Shown: one piece after another, positions 31,809 to 39,247 of the stretch
Layout: each line of letters starts with the position of its first letter
Numbering within the stretch: the stretch's first letter is position 1
Assembly: GCA_016280595.1 (NCBI GenBank)
Contig: JAEEHB010000006.1
Coordinates: forward strand, 1-48,107
Source: Clostridiaceae bacterium
Lineage (GTDB): Bacteria; Bacillota; Clostridia; Oscillospirales; Acutalibacteraceae
Reading direction: 5' to 3'
Length of the DNA stretch: 48,107 nt
The notes under the pieces: generated by a model
Database searches by the model: none
Told to the model about the DNA's origin: nothing
The model's input: the letters and a program-made list of their open reading frames with translations, nothing else
Made by a program: the position numbers and the translations under genes

Positions 31809-33329
31809 TTATTTCATTTCGGGGTCTTCAGTGAGTATGTCTTCCGCAAACTCCGCGTTCATTTCAGGGTAGGCGGAGAGCATCGGCTCAATATCCGCGC
31901 CCTTCTTTCTGTCAAAGTAGTTGCGTGTAATCTTCACCACGAGGCCGCTTAGCGCGATAACGCAGATTAAGTTGGGAAGAGCCATAAGACCGTTGAAGGT
32001 GTCGTCAATCGCCCAGATGAGGTCGCTCTTGATGAGTGATGAAACAGCGATGAGTACCACATAGATTACCTTGAAAGCGGTGATTATATATCTGCGCTTT
32101 TCTTCCTTCACCTTGCCGAATACGAATTCAACCGCCTTCTCGCCGTAGTAGGACCAGGCGATAACCGTAGTGAAAGCAAACAGGGGCAGGATGATTGAGA
32201 ATACCGCCGTGCCGAATCCGCTGAATGTGTTTGAAAACATATTCATTGACATAATGCTGTCTTCAAGGTCGGATGAAAGATTATTAAGATCAAAACTTGT
32301 GAGGAACATGAGAGCGGTAAGTGTGCAGATGATGAAGGTGTCAAAGAAAACTTCAAACACGCCCCAGAGACCCTGCTTAACGGGCTCTCTTGTTTCGGAT
32401 GCCGAGTGGGCGATAACGGATGAGCCGAGACCCGCCTCGTTTGAGAAAACGCCTCTCGCCATACCTTTTCTTATAACCTGCGCAAAGCCGTAGCCGAGTA
32501 TACCGCCGCCTGCCGCTTTGAAGTTAAAAGCCTTTGAGAAGATGAGGCCGAGCGAGGAGGGGATGTTTCTGAAATGAATCACAATAGCGATAATTGACAT
32601 CACGATGAAGAGGAGCGACATAAACGGCACAAGCATTGAGGCAACCTTGCCTATGCGCTTGATACCTCCGATTATAACTATCGCGGTCATAATTGCGACT
32701 ATGATGCCGACTATAAGTTTGATTGTGCCGGTATTCTGCGCTGAAGTTGCTCTTGAAAACGCCTCTGAGAGAGTGCCGGAGATTTTGTTGGTCTGCACGC
32801 CGCTCATACCGATAGCCGCGAGCATACAGAATACGGCGGCAAGGTAGCCGAGCCATTTCCATTTAAGACCGTATGCGATATAGTAAAACGCGCCGCCCGA
32901 GAGGTTGCCGTTTTTATCTTTCTTTCTGAAATAGAGGCCGAGCACGTTTTCCGCGTAGTTTGTAACCATACCGAAGAAAGCGGAAACCCACATCCAGAAA
33001 ACTGCGCCGGGGCCGCCTGTGAGTATGGCGGAAACAACGCCTACTATGTTTCCGGTGCCGACGGTGCCGGAGATGGCGGTTGAGAAGGCCTCAAACTGAG
33101 AAACGGAGTTTACTCTGCTGTCCTTCGCCTTCTTTTTGCCAAGGCTTTTGAGGGTGGGGATGATGGTTGTGTTGAGGGATTCGCCGAAATGGGTAACCTG
33201 CAAAACCCTTGTTCTTACGGTGAGGATGAGACCTGTGCCGAGAATCAGGATGATAACGGGCCAGCCCCATACGATACCGTTGACCACATTGTTTACATTT
33301 TCAATTACGGTCAGTACTTTTTCAAGCAT
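31809..33329 (-). CDS. Sodium:alanine/glycine symporter (AGCS family)
   Basis: 506 residues with about 11 transmembrane segments. Family marks include VWGWPVIILILGTGLILTVRT near the N-terminus, FEAFSTAISGTVGTGNIVGV (about 79-98), GPGAVFWMW and ARGVFSNEAGLGSSVIAHS (about 290-310). It takes up alanine or glycine with Na+. AAGGAG precedes the ATG. A glycine riboswitch and intrinsic terminator in its leader show that glycine controls the gene. It is monocistronic, with its terminator split by a repeat element. Confidence 0.95.
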   Translation of the reverse strand: MLEKVLTVIENVNNVVNGIVWGWPVIILILGTGLILTVRTRVLQVTHFGESLNTTIIPTLKSLGKKKAKDSRVNSVSQFEAFSTAISGTVGTGNIVGVVSAILTGGPGAVFWMWVSAFFGMVTNYAENVLGLYFRKKDKNGNLSGGAFYYIAYGLKWKWLGYLAAVFCMLAAIGMSGVQTNKISGTLSEAFSRATSAQNTGTIKLIVGIIVAIMTAIVIIGGIKRIGKVASMLVPFMSLLFIVMSIIAIVIHFRNIPSSLGLIFSKAFNFKAAGGGILGYGFAQVIRKGMARGVFSNEAGLGSSVIAHSASETREPVKQGLWGVFEVFFDTFIICTLTALMFLTSFDLNNLSSDLEDSIMSMNMFSNTFSGFGTAVFSIILPLFAFTTVIAWSYYGEKAVEFVFGKVKEEKRRYIITAFKVIYVVLIAVSSLIKSDLIWAIDDTFNGLMALPNLICVIALSGLVVKITRNYFDRKKGADIEPMLSAYPEMNAEFAEDILTEDPEMK

Positions 33330-33364
33330 ATATAACTCCTTCCGTCCGCTTCGGCAAACAAAAA

Positions 33365-33388
33365 AGCCAGCAATCGCTTGCTGACTTC
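33365..33388 (-). terminator. Riboswitch-linked terminator before the AGCS gene
   Basis: AGCCAGCAA (33365-33373) pairs with TTGCTGACT (33378-33386), with one G-U in the minus-strand RNA, followed on that strand by six T. It is the likely expression platform of the glycine riboswitch. Confidence 0.75.
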
Positions 33389-33407
33389 AAAAATACAAAA
33401 CGCATCT

Positions 33408-33548
33408 TATTACCTCCGTCCTTTTGCCTGAGAGATTAGAGAGCGGCGCTCCTTTGCCCCTTCGGCATCCAATCTTGTTGGAATTCTCCGGAGTTCGTCA
33501 GCAAACAGTCAAGAGACTCTTCTGCATGCTTCATACGAACCTGTTCAT
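33408..33548 (-). ncRNA. Glycine riboswitch (single complete aptamer)
   Basis: On the minus strand the conserved core reads GGAGA ... GCCGAAGGGGCAAAGGAG ... AATCTCTCAGGCAAAAGGAC-GGAGG (33410-33495), diagnostic of glycine aptamers. Only one full aptamer is visible. The 5' segment forms a GTTCGT/ACGAAC-closed stem (about 33495-33543), as in singlet riboswitches with an upstream ghost aptamer. In the known class, such singlets often control transporters. The exact fold was not computed. Confidence 0.9.
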
Positions 33549-33559
33549 TTTTCGTGCCG

Positions 33560-33588
33560 ATTATACCATACGGCCGCCTGATAATCAA
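33560..33588 (-). promoter_or_regulatory. Promoter of the riboswitch-AGCS transcript
   Basis: Minus-strand TTGATT (33583-33588) and TATAAT (33560-33565) have 17-bp spacing, a few bases upstream of the riboswitch. Confidence 0.8.
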
Positions 33589-33602
33589 TTTGTAAAATAA
33601 AC

Positions 33603-33630
33603 AAAAAAGCCGTGAACACACGGCTTTTTT
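33603..33630. terminator. Terminator after the gtrA-like gene
   Basis: AAAAAAGCCGTG and CACGGCTTTTTT form a perfect 12-bp stem with an AACA loop. It functions on either strand. Confidence 0.9.
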
Positions 33631-33641
33631 CTGTAAACTTA

Positions 33642-34154
33642 TTATTCCGCTTCGCCTGTTTCTTCTTCAGGCTGAACAGCGGTGTTTTCGCTGCCCCTGA
33701 ACACAACAAACTTGTCAAACAGAAACTCCGTTATCATATTTGTGACCATTGTTATGCTCAGCACAATGTATTCAATCCCCGCCGTGCCGGCGTATTTCGC
33801 GGTGAAATAATTGCCGAGCATTGTGGAAACGGGGGTGAATACGGCGTAGTAGCCCAGCACCTTGAGCATCGCAACGGGAATGTTATTGGCCGATTTGAAT
33901 GTGAACTTGCGGTTAAAGGTGAAATTCCATATAACCGAAAGTATCAGCGCTATAAGGTAAATGGGGCCGTATTCATTGTGCATCACGGCGGCAAAGGTCT
34001 GATTTGACTGCATCAGATTCTGTATGAACGCGGTTTTCACAACCACTTCGTTGAGCAGAGTAAAAGATGTAATCTGAATAAGACCCGCCGAAGCCGAGAA
34101 GAGAGCGAATTTAATAAACTGAATTATGTTTTTCTTTTTGCTGTTTTCTTCCAT
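33642..34154 (-). CDS. GtrA-family membrane protein
   Basis: 170 residues with four transmembrane segments (about 11-31, 50-80, 88-108, 118-140) and the GtrA-typical FKSANN...FNRKFTFKS motif between helices 2 and 3. It has an acidic C-terminal tail. GtrA-like proteins are thought to move polyprenyl-phosphate-linked sugars across the membrane for cell-wall or polysaccharide glycosylation. No glycosyltransferase is adjacent, so the partner is unknown. AAAGGA precedes the ATG. It follows the small lipoprotein gene by 27 bp on the same strand. Confidence 0.85.
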   Translation of the reverse strand: MEENSKKKNIIQFIKFALFSASAGLIQITSFTLLNEVVVKTAFIQNLMQSNQTFAAVMHNEYGPIYLIALILSVIWNFTFNRKFTFKSANNIPVAMLKVLGYYAVFTPVSTMLGNYFTAKYAGTAGIEYIVLSITMVTNMITEFLFDKFVVFRGSENTAVQPEEETGEAE

Positions 34155-34181
34155 TAAAAATCCTTTGATAATGAAGGAACG

Positions 34182-34496
34182 TTACTGCTTTACAAATTCC
34201 TTGCCGTCAATAAAGATTGATTTGCCTTCTTTTGAGAAGGAGAAGGTCTTTGTTGCGCCTATGCCGAGCAGACCTTCGGTTTCAAACTTGATTTCGTCTT
34301 TTTCGATTGAATATGTGCCGCTCAGGGTGAGGCCGAAGATTTCGCCTTTTACTTTGTTATCTTTTTCAAATGTGATTGTGCCGCTGCCTTCTGCTGGGGC
34401 GTACGTGCCTTTGAGAGTGGAGCCGCAGGCGGTGAATAAAGTGAGCACACAGGCAGCTATCATAACAAGCGCGATAACTCTGATTGCTGTTTTCAT
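34182..34496 (-). CDS. Small predicted lipoprotein
   Basis: 104 residues with a clear lipoprotein signal: basic start, hydrophobic core and lipobox LFTAC (C24). The mature part (about 80 residues) alternates short polar and hydrophobic strands (GTYAPAEGSGTITFEKDN, SGTYSIEKDEIKFE), suggesting a small beta-barrel or sandwich similar to other Clostridia GTY/GTW-repeat lipoproteins. The function is unknown. GGAGGAG lies before the ATG. It is probably co-transcribed with the GtrA-like gene. Confidence 0.75.
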   Translation of the reverse strand: MKTAIRVIALVMIAACVLTLFTACGSTLKGTYAPAEGSGTITFEKDNKVKGEIFGLTLSGTYSIEKDEIKFETEGLLGIGATKTFSFSKEGKSIFIDGKEFVKQ

Positions 34497-34606
34497 AAAT
34501 ATCTCCTCCGTATTTTTATTGTAATTAAATCATATCATTATTTTCCGCTTTTATCAAGTGATTGCAAAAATCTTTTGCCCGTGAACGATTTGCGGCAAAA
34601 ACTGTT

Positions 34607-34635
34607 TTGCATTTAACTCGCGAGCGTGATAAAAT
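34607..34635 (+). promoter_or_regulatory. Promoter of the GH3 gene
   Basis: TTGCAT (34607-34612) and TAAAAT (34630-34635) have 17-bp spacing, 33 bp before the start codon. Confidence 0.55.
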
Positions 34636-34668
34636 AAATGTATAATTAACGGATTGTGAGGGAAAAGT

Positions 34669-36843
34669 ATGCTTGATTCTCCCGAAAAACGCGCTGAGCG
34701 CCTGCTCGCCGAAATGTCGCTTGACGAAAAGATTTATCAGGTGACGGGCGAAATGCTGTTTGATACAGAAAATGACCGGCGCGATCCGCTCTGCGGCAGT
34801 TACCGCAACCCCGGTCACTTTATGCATTATAAAAGAGAAAAGCCCGCTTCTCCGCGCGAGGTGGCGGAAAAGATAAACGCCGATGTAAAGGAAAGCATCG
34901 ACGCCCAGCCTCATCATATACCGCCGCTTGAAAACGGAGAGGCGCTTCACGGCGCGCAGTGGGGGATGTGCACAAACTTCCCTCAGCCGATAAATCTCGC
35001 CTCCTCCTTTGACCCCGAAATGGTTGAAAAAGTGGCGGATGCAATCGGCAGAGAGTGCAACTGCGTGGGCGTAAGGCAGGTCTTTTCGCCCGTTGTGAAT
35101 ATCGCGAGAGACTGCCGCTGGGGCAGGACTGTAGAAACCTACGGCGAGGACGCAAAACTCTCAGGCGATATGGGCGCGGCTATGTGCCGCGGACTTCAGA
35201 GAAACGGCGTTATTGCGACTCCCAAGCATTTTGCCGATAATTACGCTGCGGGCGGCAGGGATTCAAATTACTCCGAAACGAGCGAGCGCACAATGCGTGA
35301 AACAATTCTTCCTCCCTTCAAAGCCTGCTTTGACGCCGGGGCAAAATCCGTGATGGCGGCATACAACGGCTGGGAGGGTATTCCCTGCAGCGCGAATAAA
35401 CGCCTGCTCACCGGTATTCTGCGTGAAGAATGGGGCTTTGACGGCTTCGTCGTTTCCGATTACGGCGGAGTTGAGGGCGTGCATTCCGCTCACCGCCTTG
35501 CATCGTCGAATGCCCGCGCCGCTGCCGACTGCCTCAAAGCGGGGCTCGATGTTATTCTTCCGTTCAGGTGGTTTGACGAAGTGAAGGAAGCGGTTGAAAA
35601 AGGATATATCACCGAAAAAGAACTTGACAAAAACGTGCTTCGCATACTCACGGCGAAATTCCGGCTCGGCCTCTTTGACAATCCTTACAGAGACCCGGAG
35701 GAAGCGGAAAAAAACGTGCGCTGCCCCGGGCACAGGCGGCTCGCCCTTGAATCCGCGCGTGAGTGTATAATCCTGCTCAAAAACGATAATATACTGCCTC
35801 TCGATAAAAATTCCGTAAAGCGAATCGGCGTTTTCGGACAGAGCGCGGACCTTATTCCGATAGGCTCCAATTACTCGGGCCCTTACGGCACACCCTGGCA
35901 GGGCGAAGACGCGCCCACGCCTCTTGAAGCGCTCCGGGAATATCTCGGCGAAGAAACGGAAGTTATTTACGCCGGGAGCGACGAGATTGAAACAATCGCT
36001 CCGCAGTGCGATGTTGTATTTTATTTCACTTCAATTATGGAGGGCGAAGGCAGTGACAGAAGCGACCTTAAACTGCCCTGCGTCTCCGTTCACAGCAACC
36101 GTGAAGAAGACGGCGGCATAATAGTCGATATGGCGCGGCAGGTGATTACCGACAATCAGGAGGAATCAATCCTCCGACTGTGCAAAGCAAACAGCAACAC
36201 GGTCGTGATTCTGCAAAACGGTGCCCCGATTGATATGAGCGCGTGGATTGACAGTGTGAAGGCGGCTGTTGAGTCCTGGTATCCGGGCGAGCAGGGGGCG
36301 AGAGCACTCACTGAAATCCTTTTCGGCATTACAAATCCCGGTGCGAAACTCCCGATTACGATTCCAGGGTGCGCGGGTCAGCTTCCGCTCGGCTATTCAT
36401 ACAAGCCATCCGGCAGAGGCTACGCCTACTGCGACAATGACGGAAAGCCGCTTTACCCCTTCGGTTACGGCCTGAGTTACACCTCGTTTGAAATAAAAGA
36501 CGCATCCGCCCGAGTAACCGGCGGCGCCGAAGTTTCCTTTACTATTACAAACACCGGCAAAGCGGAAGGAGCAGAGGTTGTGCAGGTATATATAGGCTCA
36601 TATGAATGCTCCGTAGTACGCCCGCTCAAACTGCTTGCGGGATACAAGCGCATTAACCTCGAGGTAGGTGAGAGCAAAGACGCCGTTATACATATTGACA
36701 GCGATGCTTTTCGCTATTACGACGCGGATATGAAATACGGTCTTCACGACGGCAGGCATACCCTGATGCTCGGTACTTCGAGCGACGATATAATTGCACA
36801 ATTTGAACTCAAAGCCGAAAACGGCAAACTGATAAAAGAATAA
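34669..36843 (+). CDS. Glycoside hydrolase family 3 (beta-glucosidase/beta-xylosidase type)
   Basis: 724 residues and no signal peptide, so probably cytoplasmic. The N-terminal barrel includes NGEALHGAQWGMCTNFPQPI (about 89-108), ETYGED (156-161), KHFADNYAAGGRDSNYSE (186-203) and nucleophile D264 in FVVSDYGG. The second domain is alpha/beta, and a C-terminal fibronectin-III-like domain begins near 610 (GYGLSYTSFE). The motif context resembles GH3 beta-xylosidases/beta-glucosidases. It has its own promoter and stands alone, so the natural substrate is not indicated. Its transcript ends at a terminator whose loop holds repeat copy 2. Confidence 0.92.
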   Translation: MLDSPEKRAERLLAEMSLDEKIYQVTGEMLFDTENDRRDPLCGSYRNPGHFMHYKREKPASPREVAEKINADVKESIDAQPHHIPPLENGEALHGAQWGMCTNFPQPINLASSFDPEMVEKVADAIGRECNCVGVRQVFSPVVNIARDCRWGRTVETYGEDAKLSGDMGAAMCRGLQRNGVIATPKHFADNYAAGGRDSNYSETSERTMRETILPPFKACFDAGAKSVMAAYNGWEGIPCSANKRLLTGILREEWGFDGFVVSDYGGVEGVHSAHRLASSNARAAADCLKAGLDVILPFRWFDEVKEAVEKGYITEKELDKNVLRILTAKFRLGLFDNPYRDPEEAEKNVRCPGHRRLALESARECIILLKNDNILPLDKNSVKRIGVFGQSADLIPIGSNYSGPYGTPWQGEDAPTPLEALREYLGEETEVIYAGSDEIETIAPQCDVVFYFTSIMEGEGSDRSDLKLPCVSVHSNREEDGGIIVDMARQVITDNQEESILRLCKANSNTVVILQNGAPIDMSAWIDSVKAAVESWYPGEQGARALTEILFGITNPGAKLPITIPGCAGQLPLGYSYKPSGRGYAYCDNDGKPLYPFGYGLSYTSFEIKDASARVTGGAEVSFTITNTGKAEGAEVVQVYIGSYECSVVRPLKLLAGYKRINLEVGESKDAVIHIDSDAFRYYDADMKYGLHDGRHTLMLGTSSDDIIAQFELKAENGKLIKE

Positions 36844-36850
36844 AATGAAA

Positions 36851-37102
36851 ATGCTCGCCAAAGGGCGGAGAGTCATAAAACAGTAATGCCTCAAAGAGTG
36901 ACCTTTGCACATCTTATGCACAGATTTTATCTCTTTGAGGTGCGAAGCAGTTTTCCCGAGAAAAATAAGCCGCAGAACAAGGAAGATTTGCGAGAGCATA
37001 CTGAGTATGTATGGTAAGCAAATCTGACGACGTGCTGCGGTTTTAGTTTTCCGTGAAAACCAATACCGGATTACGACTCTCCGCCCAAACGATGGGCATT
37101 TT
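36851..37102 (+). terminator. Split terminator stem of the GH3 transcript, holding repeat copy 2 in its loop
   Basis: AATGCTC (about 36850-36856) and GGGCATT (about 37093-37099) pair with one G-U and are followed by TTT. The 224-bp repeat lies between the arms. Confidence 0.55.
36863..37086. repeat. Structured interspersed repeat, copy 2 (224 bp)
   Basis: It shares order and most interior sequence with 31503-31782. The terminal stem is GGGCGGAGAGTC/GACTCTCCGCCC, differing from copy 1 at three positions on each arm yet fully complementary. The inner stems CCTCAAAGAG/CTCTTTGAGG, GATTTGC/GCAAATC and GTTTTC/GAAAAC are retained. The 59-bp insert of copy 1 is absent. Confidence 0.85.
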
Positions 37103-37138
37103 TGCCACATATGGCATTTTCTGTCCCGTACGCGATAA

Positions 37139-37168
37139 TTGACAAAAACAGTCCCGAAAAGATATAAT
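37139..37168 (+). promoter_or_regulatory. Promoter of the MoxR-DUF58-transglutaminase operon
   Basis: TTGACA (37139-37144) and TATAAT (37163-37168) have 18-bp spacing, 45 bp before the start codon. Confidence 0.75.
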
Positions 37169-37212
37169 AAAATAAAAAGGTAAACATAATTATATAATCA
37201 ACGGAGAATAAA

Positions 37213-38145
37213 ATGGACAGTATATTTGAAAAAATCACAGGGGAAATAAAAAAGGTCATAATCGGCAAAGACGATGTGATAAGCACCGTGCTTATGACCG
37301 TGATATCGGGCGGGCATATTCTGCTTGAGGATATACCGGGCGTCGGCAAAACAACGCTCGCTCTCGCTTTTTCAAAGGCGCTCTCGCTCGAATACAGGCG
37401 TATGCAGTTTACGCCCGATACGCTTCCTTCCGATGTGACGGGCTTTTCAATGTATAACAAGAATACGGGCGCGTTTGAATACAGAGAAGGAGCGGTTATG
37501 AGCAACCTCTTTCTCGCCGACGAAATCAACCGTACCTCGCCCAAAACACAGTCCGCCCTGCTCGAGGTTATGGAGGAGGGGAAGGTAACCGTTGACGGCA
37601 TCACTCACAGCCTGCCCGAGCCGTTTTTCGTGATTGCCACTCAGAATCCGCTCGGCTCAGCCGGCACACAGAAACTGCCCGAGTCTCAGCTTGACAGATT
37701 CACCGTGCGCCTGACTATGGGCTATCCGGACCCCGCGAGCGAAGCGGTTATGCTCAAAAACGACAAGGCAAATCTGCTTGAGGATGTGTGCCCGGTGGTT
37801 GACGCCGCGGCTATTATCGAAATGCAGAAGTCGGCTGAAAAGATATTTGTTGACGACAGCCTTTATGATTACATCGCCGCAATCACCCTTAAATCAAGGC
37901 AGAGCGATATGCTCGCGAGCGGCATAAGCCCGAGAGGCGCAAAGGCCATACTCAAAACGGGCCGTGCCCGCGCCTTTATGGAGGGCAGGGATTACCTCAT
38001 ACCCGAGGATGTCATTGAGGTTATACCCGCAACCTGCTGTCACAGGGTCAACCTGAGCGTCAAGGCAAAGTCACAGGGCGAAAACGCGGGAAATATCCTC
38101 GCCGCGATTGTGCGTGAGGTTGCAATGCCCGGCGGCGCAAAATAA
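37213..38145 (+). CDS. MoxR-family AAA+ ATPase
   Basis: 310 residues. Walker A is GVGKT (43-47), Walker B is LADEINR (about 100-106), sensor 1 is ATQNP (about 142-146) and the lid region ends near ARAFMEGRDY. MoxR ATPases act as chaperone-like partners of DUF58/von Willebrand-type proteins. GGAG lies before the ATG. It is first in an operon with a DUF58 protein and a membrane transglutaminase, a conserved trio in many bacteria whose exact job is unclear but is often linked to cell envelope or protein processing. Confidence 0.93.
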   Translation: MDSIFEKITGEIKKVIIGKDDVISTVLMTVISGGHILLEDIPGVGKTTLALAFSKALSLEYRRMQFTPDTLPSDVTGFSMYNKNTGAFEYREGAVMSNLFLADEINRTSPKTQSALLEVMEEGKVTVDGITHSLPEPFFVIATQNPLGSAGTQKLPESQLDRFTVRLTMGYPDPASEAVMLKNDKANLLEDVCPVVDAAAIIEMQKSAEKIFVDDSLYDYIAAITLKSRQSDMLASGISPRGAKAILKTGRARAFMEGRDYLIPEDVIEVIPATCCHRVNLSVKAKSQGENAGNILAAIVREVAMPGGAK

Positions 38146-38179
38146 AACAAATAACATAATAATGAAAGGAGGAGAGGGC

Positions 38180-39247
38180 GTGACAAGAAACAGACTGGAA
38201 TACGGCTATGTTGTCATCGTGGCGCTGGCTCTCTTCCTTTTTTACCGCAATTTCTTTTTCTTCTATCTGCTCGCTCTCATTTTCCTGCTGCCCGTAATCA
38301 GCCGTATTATCACAAAGCAGGCGCTTTCGAAACTTAACTTCCGCGTAAATTTCCCCGCGCAGAGCATAACTCAGGGCAATGTTGTGACTGCAGTGTTTGA
38401 GATTGAAAACAAATCCTTCTTCCCTCTGCCCGGCGCGGTGCTCGAATTCAAAGCGGAAAACGGTTTTTACCCGAATGAGGAGATACAGCAGATTGAGTTT
38501 CCGTTAAGGCGCGGCAAAAGGACTTACGAGTGGCACATTGAGCCGAAGTATGCCGGTATGATTGCGATAACAGGCAGTAAGATTACCGTGAGGGATTACC
38601 TCGGCGTCTTCCTCTTTTACCCGGAGTGTCCGTTTGAGGCAAGCGTCTGCATACTCCCTAAGAGAAACGAGATTGCCGCCGACACGGTCGAAAAACTCTT
38701 TGCCGACGGCGAGGAAAACGAATCCGACACTCTCGATTACACGGAGGATGTCACGCAGGTTAAAGATTTCAGGCAGTATATTCCGGGTGACAGAATGCAG
38801 AAAGTCAACTGGAAAATAAGTGCGAAGCGCGACGAACTGTATGTAAGGGAATATGAACTCGAAAACACCCGCAGCGTTAATCTCGTGACGGAACTCAGGA
38901 AAGACAGCGAAAAGCCCGGTTTCCTTGACGAAATAGTTTCCGCCTTCTATTCCTCCGCGGTAAGGCTGATTGAACTCGAAATCCCGTTTTACGCGGTCTG
39001 GTATGACAGCCTCTCGGATAAACTCGTGCGTGAGTATATTGAAGATTCGGAGGGGCTCGAAAACGCCGCCGTGCATATGTTTATGACACCGAGTTACCCG
39101 GATTACTCCGCCTATGAAAAATATATGCAGGCGGAAAGCGGCTCCGGCAACACCGCGCTTTATTTCACCTCGCCCTCGTTTGAACGAACGGCGGAGCATA
39201 AGATAATCGGAATGTACAATGAAAGTGTGGCAATAATATGCCTTTAA
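38180..39247 (+). CDS. DUF58-domain membrane protein
   Basis: 355 residues from GTG 38180, which has AAAGGAGG just upstream; the longer frame from 38108 would overlap moxR without a ribosome site. Two N-terminal transmembrane segments (about 8-50) are followed by a beta-rich region. The DUF58 signature DFRQYIPGDRMQKVNWKISA (about 193-212) comes next, then a vWA-like C-terminal region. It is the usual partner of MoxR ATPases. It overlaps the transglutaminase gene by 10 bp, indicating coupled translation. Confidence 0.88.
   Translation: MTRNRLEYGYVVIVALALFLFYRNFFFFYLLALIFLLPVISRIITKQALSKLNFRVNFPAQSITQGNVVTAVFEIENKSFFPLPGAVLEFKAENGFYPNEEIQQIEFPLRRGKRTYEWHIEPKYAGMIAITGSKITVRDYLGVFLFYPECPFEASVCILPKRNEIAADTVEKLFADGEENESDTLDYTEDVTQVKDFRQYIPGDRMQKVNWKISAKRDELYVREYELENTRSVNLVTELRKDSEKPGFLDEIVSAFYSSAVRLIELEIPFYAVWYDSLSDKLVREYIEDSEGLENAAVHMFMTPSYPDYSAYEKYMQAESGSGNTALYFTSPSFERTAEHKIIGMYNESVAIICL

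Noticed and set aside
38108-38179. Longer start for the DUF58 protein
   Set aside because: It would overlap moxR without a ribosome site; GTG 38180 follows AAAGGAGG.
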